From Kalmanozyma brasiliensis GHG001 (lineage: Eukaryota; Basidiomycota; Ustilaginomycetes; Ustilaginales), in NCBI RefSeq assembly GCF_000497045.1, contig NW_015961956.1, positions 186,001 to 250,000 on the forward strand: a DNA stretch of 64,000 bases, given 5' to 3'. How positions within the stretch are numbered: the stretch's first letter is position 1; the number at the start of each line of letters is the position of its first letter. Below, piece after piece: positions 10,413-21,600 of this stretch. Position numbers and translations under genes: made by a program. Below the pieces are notes generated by a model, which was given only the letters and a program-made list of their open reading frames with translations, searched no databases and was not told the origin of the DNA.

Positions 10413-13400
10413 GATCAAAACTCACAGGCAGATTCAGCCATGCAGAGAAAGACGCGACGCGAGCCAGACCCTGAGCGCAAATCTTTCGTGCGAGTGAAGG
10501 ATCATCGTCATCCACTGCCTGGGCGGCAGGACCCTGACGTGTGGGCTAGGATTAAGGTTGAACAGCTCGCTCATACAAAGCGGCGCTTTCTTTCATCATC
10601 TTCAACATGGTCTGAGCTCATTCCTCATATCGGCAGCAGTGCGAGCGGGTTCGAGCAGATGGGGAGGCTCAGGCTTAGGCTTGTACTTCGATCGTCAAGC
10701 GCAGGTGAAGAGGAAATGCGCGCGCTCATCACCTTTTTCGATGTCCAGTCCGTGACCTATTGCTACGCTGACCCGCTGCAAGGGATGTCCGCTCATGACC
10801 GAATTTGCCACGGAATTGTCAGCGGGCTTCCATCGATCTCGCCGGCCAATGTCGCTCAACCCGGTCCGCAGCTACACATATGCGAGGCAGTCAGCGGCCT
10901 TCATCGACGTCGTATGTTGAATTCCGCCCGTTGCGGTCTGTGTGTCGCCGAGTTTGCATGCGCGCAAGATCTACGACACCAAGCGCCCGGACTCCGCTGC
11001 GACTAGAGGTGAGGAGATGGGAGTCTCGATGGAGGGTTCCGGGCGACGAAGCCAACCCGACACCCGGACATGTCTCACGGGTTGCCGTGAACGGTGCACA
11101 AGACGGTGGCTTGCATCGTGGATCGCGCCGTGAAACTACGCGCAGTTGGACGGAGCTGAGGACGGCGTCAAGCCACACTCTGGTGGCACAGGTCCGGAGA
11201 TCGAAAGTCGGCCGGGGTCATACCTCACCCAGGTCTCTTGTGAGCGTGGTGGCGACCGAGAAGGCCGTCGACTGTCGACTGTGCGAGGTATTGTCCGATT
11301 CGAGCCCTTGGTGCCCACGAGCAGGGGCGGAGTGCGGGCCGCTTTCTCGATGTCGCGCGCGAAGAGCAGACCGGGGTCACGACCGAGTGCCTTGCGCTGT
11401 CAGCCCGCCAGACCTAGGCCTTCCTGATGGACCGCGAAGGGCCGGGATGGGAGGCGGTTGAACGTCCCTTCTGACGAGGTATGCTGCAATGCAACATCCT
11501 CTCGCTTGCCACAAACGCCGGTGTTGCGGCTTTCCGCGCGTGGTCGTACGGACATCAGGCCATTGTTGACGGGGCTGTCCAAGAGAGCAACAGGCCGAAG
11601 ACCGCACCCTTCTCGATCGACGGCATGCGCGCTCGCTTGCAATGCAAGCCCGCTCTCTCACCGCAATCTGACCGTCCCTTCCGGTCGGTTGATTTCAGCT
11701 CCGCCGTGAGTTCTTGAACAGCAGACGTAGGTCTCCTGATCGTGTCTCGTCGAGGTACAGGCCCGAATGCCCGCTGCGCGGCGATCGAAAAGCAAAATTG
11801 GGAGGTGGAAGACGAGCCGTGGCAAACAAGGGTTTTGCCCATGTGCACGCGGCCAGGGCCTGGACCCTTGTCCCAGTCGCGAAGAGGGTGTGGCGCCGCC
11901 AAGATTCAAGTGTATCGAAAGGCAGAGTCCGGGTGCGTGCTTCATAGGCTGCTCGAGAACTTCGAGACGAAGCGGCGCCCGTCGATGATCAGGCTGACGT
12001 GGGTTCAGAAGGAGAGTGTGCCGACCTCCGACCTGGTACAAGCTGTGACCCTCGACCGAAGAGTCCGAAAAGGAGGCGCGAGTCCATGCAGAAATCATGC
12101 GCGGGGGACAGAAGGGCGTAAGCGACAGATCAGCGCAGTCAAGTGGAATGGCTGTCAGGCTTGCAAGTGCTTCGATCGGACGGGATCGCTTGGATCGAGA
12201 CAGGAAGCGCTGCACGATCGGCGAGGCCAGACTGCTTCCTTGTCACCAACTCGGTAGGTTCGAACTGAGGCACATAAATCGTCGGACAAGCGCGAGGAGA
12301 CGAGGGACGAGAACAGAATGCAGACTACGCCGGGCTCGACCGGACGGAGAAACTCTGAGTAGGTCTGTCGGATCGAGGCTCGCTTGGGCGGTTGCCTGAC
12401 TCGACGCCTTCAGTGATGAGCTGGACCTGGTCGGCTCAGCGCCGAAAGCTAGTAAAGCGTGGGAGAACGTGGCTGTTCCGAACTGTCTTGGGACAATCAC
12501 ACGCGGATGAGCCGACCGTCGAGCGTGGAGCCTCGTTGCTGATCGGCCCGTTCGGCAAAGGCGACAAACAAAAAGACGAACTTGAAACACACCTGTGCGA
12601 CTCCGACTCGATCAGCTGGGTGTTGGGCATGGTTTGGCAGACAGCTGCTGTTGCTGCAACATGCGACGAGAGGCTTTCAGATTGTGCTGCAATGATCTCT
12701 GCCGCGGGTGAGCGTGTGAGAAGGGGTTCAAGGTCCGACCATCTCACCTGCAATTACCAAATCGAGGCACCGCAACTTCGCATGCATTGGATAAGGTTGC
12801 TGGGTCAAATTGGCTACGATGCAGCTCTCTGCAGAAGATCGTCTGCGTCGAACGGATGGCGCTATCACACTTCGGAGACGAGTTCCGAGCAGAGCCAATT
12901 AAGCTCGCCATTCGAGCAGAAGCTGATCGAGGAAGCGATGTTCGGTAGGCCTCATGGGAACGGTGTCTCGGGGGTATTGCTTGCCGAGCAATTTGGTTAA
13001 GGTGGGATTGCATCAACGAGCAGCGACTGTCAAAGAGTGGAAATGACTCGAGTTCTGTCTAAGCCAGGCTGACCGCATCACTGGAAAAGGCAACGCCGCC
13101 GCTGTGGGTCCCCACCACCAGAGAGACGAGCCTCGAGGCGGTGGGTCTACGCAAGTTTCGAGAGGGATGTGTGCTGGTTGGGACCAGAACCGTGGGTTCG
13201 GCGCTCTCCCAGACAATCAGCTCAATGTGCTGCGATTCAAGTTGAGCAAGTGTCACAATGGAAGCCTATATGAGATCTGTGACCAACGCATGCTCAAACT
13301 CAGATCGACCATGCAACTTCCGTGCTCCTGTTTCATATCGCATCAAACTCAATGAGCTGCAGACTGGACGGCGAATTTGCACGTTGTGCTCTCTTGGACA

Positions 13401-13700
13401 CGTTGAGCCTTGCCAAGATGATTTCCCACCCCACTGCTCGACCACAGATGCAAACAGAAGAGAGGTCGGCCTTTCGGCTTGGCGCGCGCAGAATGCTTTG
13501 CGGAAACACCGACAGCACTCTCAGCAACGGGTGCCCCGATTTTCGAGTTTGGTTGTCACTTTGCTTAGAGGGCAGGCTTCTCGGCTCGAAGCGGAAAAGA
13601 TACGGTATGGAGTCGCCGGTGGCTGATGGCCAGGGCTGCAGGATATGGTTGCGTGCTACGGTGCGTCCTTTCTCTTGCCCGTAAGACCGGTCGCATCCGA
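10413..13700. other. Gene-poor stretch without recognisable coding content
   Basis: About 3.3 kb with only short, mutually overlapping open frames in all six frames. None shows family motifs, a signal peptide or the third-position bias of the neighbours. I found no tRNA-like B box with a matching A box and no long repeat or transposon end by eye. It could be regulatory sequence for the flanking regulators, or host non-coding RNA. Confidence 0.5.
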
Positions 13701-15016
13701 GACACCATCACATTTAGAGTTTTTTTCTTAGCGAGCGACCCTTCCATGCTGTGATACTACTGGCTGCGCGGGCTGCAACCGCGGTATCTCCGTTCTCGCT
13801 ACGCTCTTGTTCGCTGCCTCGTCGTGGTACACCGCCATGCTGCTTTTTTAAGCTTCGGGGTTTTCTTTTTTTAACTCCCTCTGCTCTGGTGCCTGCTTTC
13901 CCCGACTTTTTGGCTGTCCCTGGTGTGTCAACCTTTCTTTCCTTTGCTTGGTCAAGCGGGTTGTGCCGTTCCCCGTGCCTGGGCCAAAAGAACTCGCTCA
14001 TCCTCCGTTGATTCCGTTCAAGCTGGTTGATGACAGGCGAGCATGCCTAAGTCCTCGACCCGGCCTTCTGATGATTTGCATCATCAGCCCGCCAACGCCT
14101 TAAATTTATTCTTTTTTTATTTTCTTTTTGTGCTTGAGTTATTCGTGCATTCTTCTCTTCGTCAGCTGTGACAGACGAGAGAAGGGCACACCAACCCACC
14201 CTCTTGACCCCCCGGCTGAGCCTCTGTCTCTCGGTCTCTGTCTCTCCCTCTCTCTCTCGCTCACCCATAAACTGACCCTGAACCCTCCTTTCGTCACCCA
14301 AGGCGCCGGGCGAGGTTTCTGCTTTTGTCTGGAACATCGGATTGACTCCGCTCTCCCCATCACCTCCCACCTTTTCCTCTTTCCCACCAAAGCCGCGTTA
14401 CACTCATTCCACGCCGCCGGTGCTTCCCACCTTGCCTCCGCCATCGCAAGCCTCCTCATCCTCACGATCAATCTTATCGCCCTCCTTTCCTGGGTCTCCG
14501 GTTCTCTCCCGACTCGTGACGCCTCATTCTCAACCTGGACTCATAAAGACTCAGCCGGCTTTCTCGCTGACGGCTTCATTCCTTGGACTCGATCACAAAG
14601 TTTTGTGCCCTCCGAGATCAGCCTCAGCACCATCCACATGCTCTTGATCTCATCCATAACACCCTGATCTAATTCTGCTTGCACCTACGAATCCAGTTCC
14701 TGGACCCAGCACCCAGACCACCCCTCTACTCAAGACGGATCTCATCTGTCTCACTTACAAACAGCTTGGCAGTGGTGGTCTGTCTTAACCTCTCCACCAC
14801 GAAAGCCTGTTCGGGAAGGATTGCAGCTCGCTGATCGCGGCAACCTTCTCTAGACAAGCAGTGCTTTCCTTGCCTCATCGAAAGCCCCAATCTCCTCGAC
14901 ATCTTCTTTTGGATCTACACATCCGGTGATTGACCTCACATCTCTTTGGACGAACATACACGACTTCGACTAAAGGGATCAGCTCATCTTGAACCGTTCC
15001 CTCTCCCTTTGCCAAC
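13701..15016 (+). promoter_or_regulatory. Pyrimidine-rich leader / promoter of the GATA-like gene
   Basis: From about 13.8 kb to the ATG at 15017 the plus strand is strongly rich in T and then C/T. There are T runs near 13840-13880 and 14100-14130, and a CT microsatellite around 14221-14262. Such tracts are typical of fungal promoters and long 5' leaders. Several upstream ATGs, for example at 14043, could form upstream open frames if transcribed. The 179-codon open frame at 14128-14667 is a composition artefact. Confidence 0.5.
14221..14262 (+). repeat. CT-rich microsatellite
   Basis: A run of almost only C and T with embedded (CT)n, inside the pyrimidine-rich leader of the GATA-like gene. 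Confidence 0.7.
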
Positions 15017-16621
15017 ATGTCAGCCTCGAATCCTCTCATCAACTCGCCCCACGCCGCCCTCGGTCGGCATCCCGATCTGCCGTACGCCAACCGCCCCAAA
15101 CGATCCGACTCCATTCAGTTCGATCATCCGGCTCCGCGCGGTGTCTTCGGCCCAGCCCATGCCATGATGCCGGATTTCAGTGACGAGGCCACCTTTGTGC
15201 CCACTACGCTCGCCGAGCGTCTGCTCGAACGCACCTACCTAGACGACGTCGTGCAGCCTCTCGTCCGAGCCCTCGTCGGAGCTCGAATGGTCTACGGCGT
15301 CAACGGCGAGGCTCCCACCGAGAGGTCCCAAGCTTATGTCGATCTCGAGAAACTCCGCCGCGAACTCGAGCGATCCACACAGCGAGCTCGCCACGCCGAA
15401 CAGGAGCGCGATGATCTTGCCCGCCGTCTCGACCTCGCAGGTGTGCCCGATGCTCCTCGAGAACGCGCCGAACGACATTCCGAGCATCTAGGCCCCAGCG
15501 ATCACATCACTTCGTCGTCCCGCAGTCAGCAACACCCGCCGCAGCCGATGATGGGGGTCAAACGCTCTCGTCCTGGAGACTACGAGCCGCGCCCCTCTGC
15601 GCCTGGCTCCAACGCTGTATCCGTCAATGTGGCTCACGGCGACGGCCCTGGCGCTTCCGTCACGATCACCACTGAGGCACCGCACAGCACCCCCGTTGGC
15701 ATGACCTCGCGCCCTCACCACGACCAAATGTCTCCGCCTGGATCCTACTCCGGCCACCCAGGCTCTTCTCGACACCGATCCTACGCAGACCTGCACCACG
15801 ATCCGCACGACGGTCCCGATCCGCGACACTCCACTCGCATGCCGCTCGGCCCGCCGACACACGAGACCGACTTCGCCTACGCGGACGACCGAGGGGATCG
15901 CTACAACGGCCAACCTCCCCACCGTCCGCCCCTGGCCCCTCGCTACGGTGCCCGCTCCCCCCAATCCAGCTCGGCCTACCTCACCTCCAGCAGTGATCGT
16001 TCCTCCATGCCCACCTTAACGACCTATCCCTCAACTTCATCATCCACCTCCTTCACGCCAGCCTACTCATCGGTGCACTACGACCACGCAAACGAAGCGG
16101 ACGATCTCGAGCGTTCGCGCAAGGTTCCTCGCCACGACATGGATCCGCCGACGCACCCCGTCTCGCGACCGGGGAGCTTCATGCTCACCCCCTCGTCCGA
16201 ATCTAGCTATCCGATCCGCAAGCTGGCTTCAACGAAGAATCGCACATGCAGCAGCTGTGCCGCGCCGCACGATGCCAAGTTTCGCCGTGGGCCCAACGGC
16301 CCTGGCACGCTGTGCGACCGCTGCGGATCGCGGTGGAAGAAGTTCAAGGAGCAGGAGAGTGCGAGTAAGCGCGAGTCGATGGGTGGTGATTCAGCGGCAA
16401 GTGCTGCGGCGAGTGCTGCGGCGCAGGCGAGACTCAGCTCGGCCAGTGCCAGCAGCGAATCGCCCATGGAGCCGCCTAGTGGTGGCAGTGGACGGGAGGA
16501 GAGTGCCGAGGGAAGAAGGGGACCGAATGTATCCCCTGGAGATGCGGCGAGGAGGGAGAGCGACGATGCGCAGATGCAAAGGGAGAGGAGCGCTAGTGTG
16601 GATCAATTGATCGACGATTGA
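15017..16621 (+). CDS. GATA-type zinc-finger protein with a divergent finger
   Basis: 534 residues, no intron. Residues 411-436 form C-x2-C-x18-C-x2-C (CSSC then CDRC), the spacing of the 18-residue-loop GATA fingers found in WC-2-like fungal proteins. The usual tryptophan of the W-R-R-G-P motif is replaced by phenylalanine (KFRRGP), and CNACG is CDRCG, so DNA binding may be altered. An N-terminal region has a conserved-looking segment (TLAERLLERTYLDDVVQPLVRAL cut short here: residues about 62-84) and a short coiled coil near residues 110-145. The middle is Ser/Pro/His-rich and disordered. There is no PAS domain. It is probably a nuclear regulator with unknown targets. Confidence 0.72.
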   Translation: MSASNPLINSPHAALGRHPDLPYANRPKRSDSIQFDHPAPRGVFGPAHAMMPDFSDEATFVPTTLAERLLERTYLDDVVQPLVRALVGARMVYGVNGEAPTERSQAYVDLEKLRRELERSTQRARHAEQERDDLARRLDLAGVPDAPRERAERHSEHLGPSDHITSSSRSQQHPPQPMMGVKRSRPGDYEPRPSAPGSNAVSVNVAHGDGPGASVTITTEAPHSTPVGMTSRPHHDQMSPPGSYSGHPGSSRHRSYADLHHDPHDGPDPRHSTRMPLGPPTHETDFAYADDRGDRYNGQPPHRPPLAPRYGARSPQSSSAYLTSSSDRSSMPTLTTYPSTSSSTSFTPAYSSVHYDHANEADDLERSRKVPRHDMDPPTHPVSRPGSFMLTPSSESSYPIRKLASTKNRTCSSCAAPHDAKFRRGPNGPGTLCDRCGSRWKKFKEQESASKRESMGGDSAASAAASAAAQARLSSASASSESPMEPPSGGSGREESAEGRRGPNVSPGDAARRESDDAQMQRERSASVDQLIDD

Positions 16622-16748
16622 AAGCCTCATCAAAGTAGACCGACCCTGTACAACATCACAAAGAACACTCAAATCGAACGCACGCAAACCGAAGATCCAT
16701 GTGTCACTGTCTGCGAAAGGCTTGTGCATGACAGGTGATGATGCAATT

Positions 16749-18287
16749 TCAACTGGATGAGGCATCGATCGTCTGGACGGCGGGGTCGTTGGCTTCCACG
16801 GCAACGAAAGAGGTGTCAGCGATGACGACGGGTGAGGTGTCTGCGGTGGCAGCCATCGCTTCGTCTGCCTCTTCGCCAACTGCCTCCTGTGCCTCATTAG
16901 CCTTGGCGTGGGCAGCAGCAACACCAGCCCGATAGCCCGCATACCAGTACGCATGCAGTTCTGCCTCCCTTTGCTTCCTCTTTGCCTCTCTCTGCGTCTT
17001 CTCTGCGTCAGTTCCATCTTCTCCCGGGCGCTCCTTGCCTTCCTGAACCGCCTTGCCTTCCTGATCTATCTTCCTATCTGAGCCCTCGTTCTCTCGCAGT
17101 CCCGCGTGATCGCGGACCCCATCCGCTATCGCATCGTGCTGTGTTGCATAGGCTATGGTCCCAACCTGATTCGGCGTGGTCTGCACCGTCTTGACTGCCC
17201 TCTTCCAAGCCCTGTTGCCATCCATCTCCCCATGAGGCACATGCGTCACCACATGCTTGGGCGGATTGGGTGGTGGACCCTTCTGCTTCTTCTTCATACT
17301 CGTTCCCTCTCCTCCTCCCCCTGTTCCGTTTTCCTCTCCTATGACACCTTTTACACTGGCCTCAAGGGCGACCACATCACTCGCTGTGTTGGCGGGATGC
17401 GTGCGGCGCTGGGCAAGAATCTGTGCGGTATCCTCCCGAACCTGTTGCGCGAGGAGCGAGTCAAACCCGGGCGCGTCATCCCACAGCGCCGAGCTTGCCC
17501 CTTTTGCGCCCACCGGGAGGGAGTGCATCGAGCAGTATTGTGCAAGAGCCGCGTTGAAGGCGCCAACGATGCTGGTGGAGGACCAAATTTCGGTGTGCGT
17601 TAGGGTTCGGCCGCCCCCTCCGACGGCTGAAGGCGGGCGATGCGGGGTGGTGGAGAGGGTGGCGGTAGAAGAGGTGGGGGCGAGGGAGGCGTGGTACGCG
17701 GCCACGTCTGGGATGGCGAATGGCAAAAGGGTGTCGTCCTCGCTCGAATCCGAGTCGGTGCGAGCGGGGTCCTCCTCGTCCTCGTAGTAATCATCAGGGT
17801 GGGCCTCGAACTCGTTCTCCTGATAGGTGCTGTCGTACGGCTCTCCCCACTCATCATACTTCCAGTTGGTATAGGGCTGATCTGCACCGTTTGTAGACGA
17901 GACAGCTTCCCCATGATCTTCCTCCCAGTCGTCATAGTCACCATGCCCTATTTCACCCAGGCCGTCTTCTCCAACAGCGTCCACCCCGTCCGTCGCCGTC
18001 TCAGCGCGATACCCACCCGCATCCTCTTCCACACCCGCGGGAATGTAGCTCGGATCATCCCAGTGCACCTGGCCTCCGTTCCTGCGCTGCTTCTCACTTT
18101 GTCCCTTTCCGACTCCTTGAGCATCGGCACGCTTGCGCTTCCCCGCACCACCATTCTTGTTCGCGCTCCCGTTCGTGGTGTGGTATGCCGACGGACCAGC
18201 TTCGCCCATCCCCGGCAGCCCTTCTTCGCCTGCCTCGGTGGAAGGCGCACCATCCAGATCGCTATACGACACGAGCCGGCGTGACAT
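16749..18287 (-). CDS. SMN1: SMN-like protein (snRNP assembly)
   Basis: 512 residues from the ATG at 18287. Two short blocks match the fission-yeast SMN orthologue Yab8. One is a helix beginning TEIWSSTSIVGAFNAALAQY, corresponding to the Gemin2-binding helix. The other is AYWYAGYRAGVAAAHAK near the C-terminus, corresponding to the YG-box oligomerisation helix (W-Y-A-G-Y-x-x-G). No Tudor domain is visible, as in other fungal SMNs. The region between and around them is long, acidic and low-complexity, so the protein is far longer than Yab8. The acidic pair after the first tryptophan in animals and S. pombe (WDD) is WSS here. The role would be Sm-ring assembly on spliceosomal snRNAs. Confidence 0.72.
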   Translation of the reverse strand: MSRRLVSYSDLDGAPSTEAGEEGLPGMGEAGPSAYHTTNGSANKNGGAGKRKRADAQGVGKGQSEKQRRNGGQVHWDDPSYIPAGVEEDAGGYRAETATDGVDAVGEDGLGEIGHGDYDDWEEDHGEAVSSTNGADQPYTNWKYDEWGEPYDSTYQENEFEAHPDDYYEDEEDPARTDSDSSEDDTLLPFAIPDVAAYHASLAPTSSTATLSTTPHRPPSAVGGGGRTLTHTEIWSSTSIVGAFNAALAQYCSMHSLPVGAKGASSALWDDAPGFDSLLAQQVREDTAQILAQRRTHPANTASDVVALEASVKGVIGEENGTGGGGEGTSMKKKQKGPPPNPPKHVVTHVPHGEMDGNRAWKRAVKTVQTTPNQVGTIAYATQHDAIADGVRDHAGLRENEGSDRKIDQEGKAVQEGKERPGEDGTDAEKTQREAKRKQREAELHAYWYAGYRAGVAAAHAKANEAQEAVGEEADEAMAATADTSPVVIADTSFVAVEANDPAVQTIDASSS

Positions 18288-18602
18288 GCTTCTTACTTGC
18301 GGAAAACCAGGTGTGTATGTGAGAGGGTGGTGGGACACAAAAAAGTGAGAGGTGGAGCGGTGTGTGACAGGACAAGGCGCCGAGTTCCGGCTTTTCTGCG
18401 CTTGGACCCTGAATCCAGAAGAACGCCTTTCCAACGATTCAGCACGAGCATCACTTGGCTGTCACACACACCTTCTCACACCGACGAGTGAAGACCTGAC
18501 CAAGTCGTCAACGGTCACAACGAAATGCGGAACAGATGCAATTGACAAAGGTATAATAATGAAAGTGTTGATGCTCATGCTTATGATATGTTTTGGCCGA
18601 CG
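18288..18602. other. Intergenic, SMN-like promoter and upa2 3' end
   Basis: 315 bases between two minus-strand genes. No additional feature is seen apart from A/T-rich sequence near 18540-18600 that may serve upa2 3'-end formation. Confidence 0.4.
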
Positions 18603-21600
18603 CTAGGACCACCAGCCTCCAGCGTCCACCTCGACCTCCTTGACGACGCTCGTCGTCGATGCGGACGAGATTGATCGAGTGGGCCCGTTCGCACGCCCTG
18701 CTGGTGCGCCGACGTCCTCGACTCGCACCCGAGGAGCATGCATGGATGACCAAGCGCCCGTTCTGGTCCTCGAGACGCTGTCCCACCCGTTCGATGTCGA
18801 TGACACAGCAGCGAGTTGCGCCTTGAGCTGCTCGACCAGCCTCTCGCTCTCCTCAAACTTCTGCGCCTTCGCCTCGTAATCCGTCCTCTCAATATATTCC
18901 CTCTTCATCTCGACCAGATCCCTCTCCATCTGCTCCCACCGCTCGTCGTACCGCTTCACCTCCTCCCTCATCCCCGCCTCCCTCTCCTCACTTTCCTTGA
19001 GCTTCAATCGCACATCCTCCAGCTCCACCGCCTTTGCCTCCATCTCCTCCACCCTGTCCGCCGCTCTCTCAAGCTCCACCACCCTTGCCTCGAGCTCCTT
19101 GACCCGCTTCTCCCCCTCCGCCAGCTTCTGATGGCTCTGTGCGGCCTTCTGCTTCTGCGTCGCCGTAAGCTGCTGCAGGTTGGTGATGCGATTGTCCTGC
19201 TCTGCAATACGCTTTTCGAGCGCGACCACCTGGCCTTCTGCCTTGGATGCGCGCTCGAGCATCGACTTGGCCGAGTCGTATGCCTCACGCTCGGCGGTGG
19301 CTGCCTGCTCGAGGTGATGCGTCAGTCGGTCCTGCAGCTCGACAGTGGCGGCTTCGGCACGCTCCGTCTTGACGGCTGCTTCGGCGAGCGCCTTTGCTGA
19401 CGCCTCTCGCTCCTGCGACTGCCCTTCCTTCAAAGAGCTCAGCTCGCTCGTCATCTGCGCCAGCTGATCCCGCAGCATAGCCGAGTCCTTGTTCGAGGCA
19501 GTAAGTTTGACCTCCAGCTCGGCACGACGTGCTTCGGCGTACATCGCACGAGACTCTGCTTCCCTCAGCTCGCGTGCCAGATCCGCACTCGCCTGCGCCT
19601 GCTTCTCGAGTCGACCCATCAGCTGCGCTTGTGTCTCTTCGCTCGACGTCTGCTGCGTCTCCAGTCGAGAGAGCGCTTCGTACGAAGCGTTGAGTACCGA
19701 ATACACTCCAGCGAGTTCGGCGAGCGTCTTTTCTGCCGTGTCTCGCGTCAGGGCTTTGTCTGCTGACAGATGCTCGAGAGTCTTGTGAAGTGCTTTGATG
19801 TCGTTAGAAGCGACTCCAGATGCGGCATCGAGTCTCTGCTGCAGATCCGTTTTCAGCTGTCCGACTTTCTCCAGGATGAGAGCTTGCTTGGCGCTCGTCT
19901 CGCCCGCGCTTGAGAGGAAGATCTCGGTCTTGGCATTGATCGCAGAGGGCAGCTCGGAGAGCGTTCGTTCCGTGTCTTCCTGTCGCTGTAGTATACGCTT
20001 GCTGAACGTTCGCGCGTCTTCGTGCTTGACAATTAGCGGCTCGAGGAGAGCAAGCACCGGTGTCAGGTCGACCAGGTGTTCGATCGATTGCTTGCCAATC
20101 ACCTCGGCGAGTCTAATCACCAGTGAGTCCGAGTCGATCGGGTCGATTTTCAAGCTCTTGACGAGAGGAGCCACCAGGTTGAGGGTGGACTGCGCAACTT
20201 CATGCGAAGAAGGCAGTGCTTCGAACAAGATGCTACGGCTTTTGCCGAGCTCCTCCAAGAGCAACGTGCGCTCGTCTGACAGAATTGATCCGAGAGCCTT
20301 GCCGACCTGGTCAGTGAGGCTGTTCGCCAAGGCCACGTCGCCAGACATCTTCTCCTCGAGCAGCGCAGGCAGGCAACTCTTCAGCGCGGACTCGACATGG
20401 CCCTGCACAGAGTTCCCAGCCTGGGCAATCGAGCGTTCGAGACCGTGCAGCTCGGATTCGAGCATCTGCTGGATACTTGCACGTTCCGTCGCGCCCTTCT
20501 CAGACAGAAGGAAGAGGTTCTCGTCCAGCTTGGTCTGCATTGCAGTCTGCAGCCTGGTGTCGGACGCCAGCCATCCCTCTTTCGCCTCTTCGTGGTACTC
20601 TTCCAGGATCGACTCGAGCTGCACCATGAGACGCGTAGAGACGACCTCTGTAAGATTCGCGGCTGAAGCAGATCCGACCCTGCTTTCACCGTTAGGCTCT
20701 GGCTTGCTGGCAGACACAGGGGGCGTAGACGAGCCAAGCTTTTCGAGCACATGGGCCATTGTAGTCTCGATATGCTTGCGGAAGCCTTCGAGCTTAGCAT
20801 CGAGTACCTCTTGCACGTAGTCAAAGTCCCATTCGCCAGATCCATCGACGAGACCGGAGGCAGTAGTGGCCTTAGCGAGGGAGGAGGAAGAATCTCTTTG
20901 GCGGAGAGGTCGAATGGTCGTCTGGGTACCGTCAGAGGAGTCGGTGGGCCTACGAGCGTGAACTGCAAAGCTGGAAGCCAGATGCATGTCCAACACTTCC
21001 TCCATGCGGCGCAACAGCGTCTGTGCGATTTTGTCGTGATCAAATGAAGGGTCGGAAGAGCCATTTCGGGGATTGGGGCGCACTTGACCCATGATGGTGA
21101 CTTCATCGAGAATCTTGCCAGCCCAGCCTTCCAGTGCTTTGTCGACGCGGTCCACAATCTCGTCGACAAAGTCGTTCAGGCTTTCGTCGTCATCTCCATC
21201 TCCATCCGGCCTACGCAGCCGCCTGCCAATAGACGACATGCTGCTGCGCGAGTGCGCACTCCGATGCGCCCACCGAAGAGATGGACTCCGGCTAGCATCG
21301 GAAGCTAGCAAGAGAGACGAAGACTGATAGCTCTCGGGCCGGACGGGAATGTGGATAGGTCGAGCACGTTGCGCGGACCAGACTGAAGCTGCAGAAGACG
21401 AGAAGGTAGCCGGAGGCTTGAGCGTCTTATTCGAGGTTTGATCTGCATCTGTGCTGATGTCAGGAGAGCCCTCGCCCTGTCGAGAGACAGGCGCTGCGGT
21501 CACAGCATCCGCTGCAGCTCTCTTGTCCTGCGTTGAGTCAGTCTTGACCGCCGGATTCACCTCATTGCCCTCGGACGGACGTCGGATGGGAATGGCTTTG

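Noticed and set aside
12245..12260. tRNA B-box-like GGTTCGAAC
   Set aside because: No matching A box or acceptor-stem pairing nearby.
14128..14667. 179-codon open frame in the GATA-like gene leader
   Set aside because: Low-complexity Leu/Ser/Pro product of a pyrimidine tract.
17600..17615. Telomere-like TTAGGG in the SMN-like gene
   Set aside because: A single copy inside coding sequence.
19795..20820. 341-codon Ser-rich open frame antisense to upa2
   Set aside because: Arises from reading the upa2 coiled-coil codons backwards.
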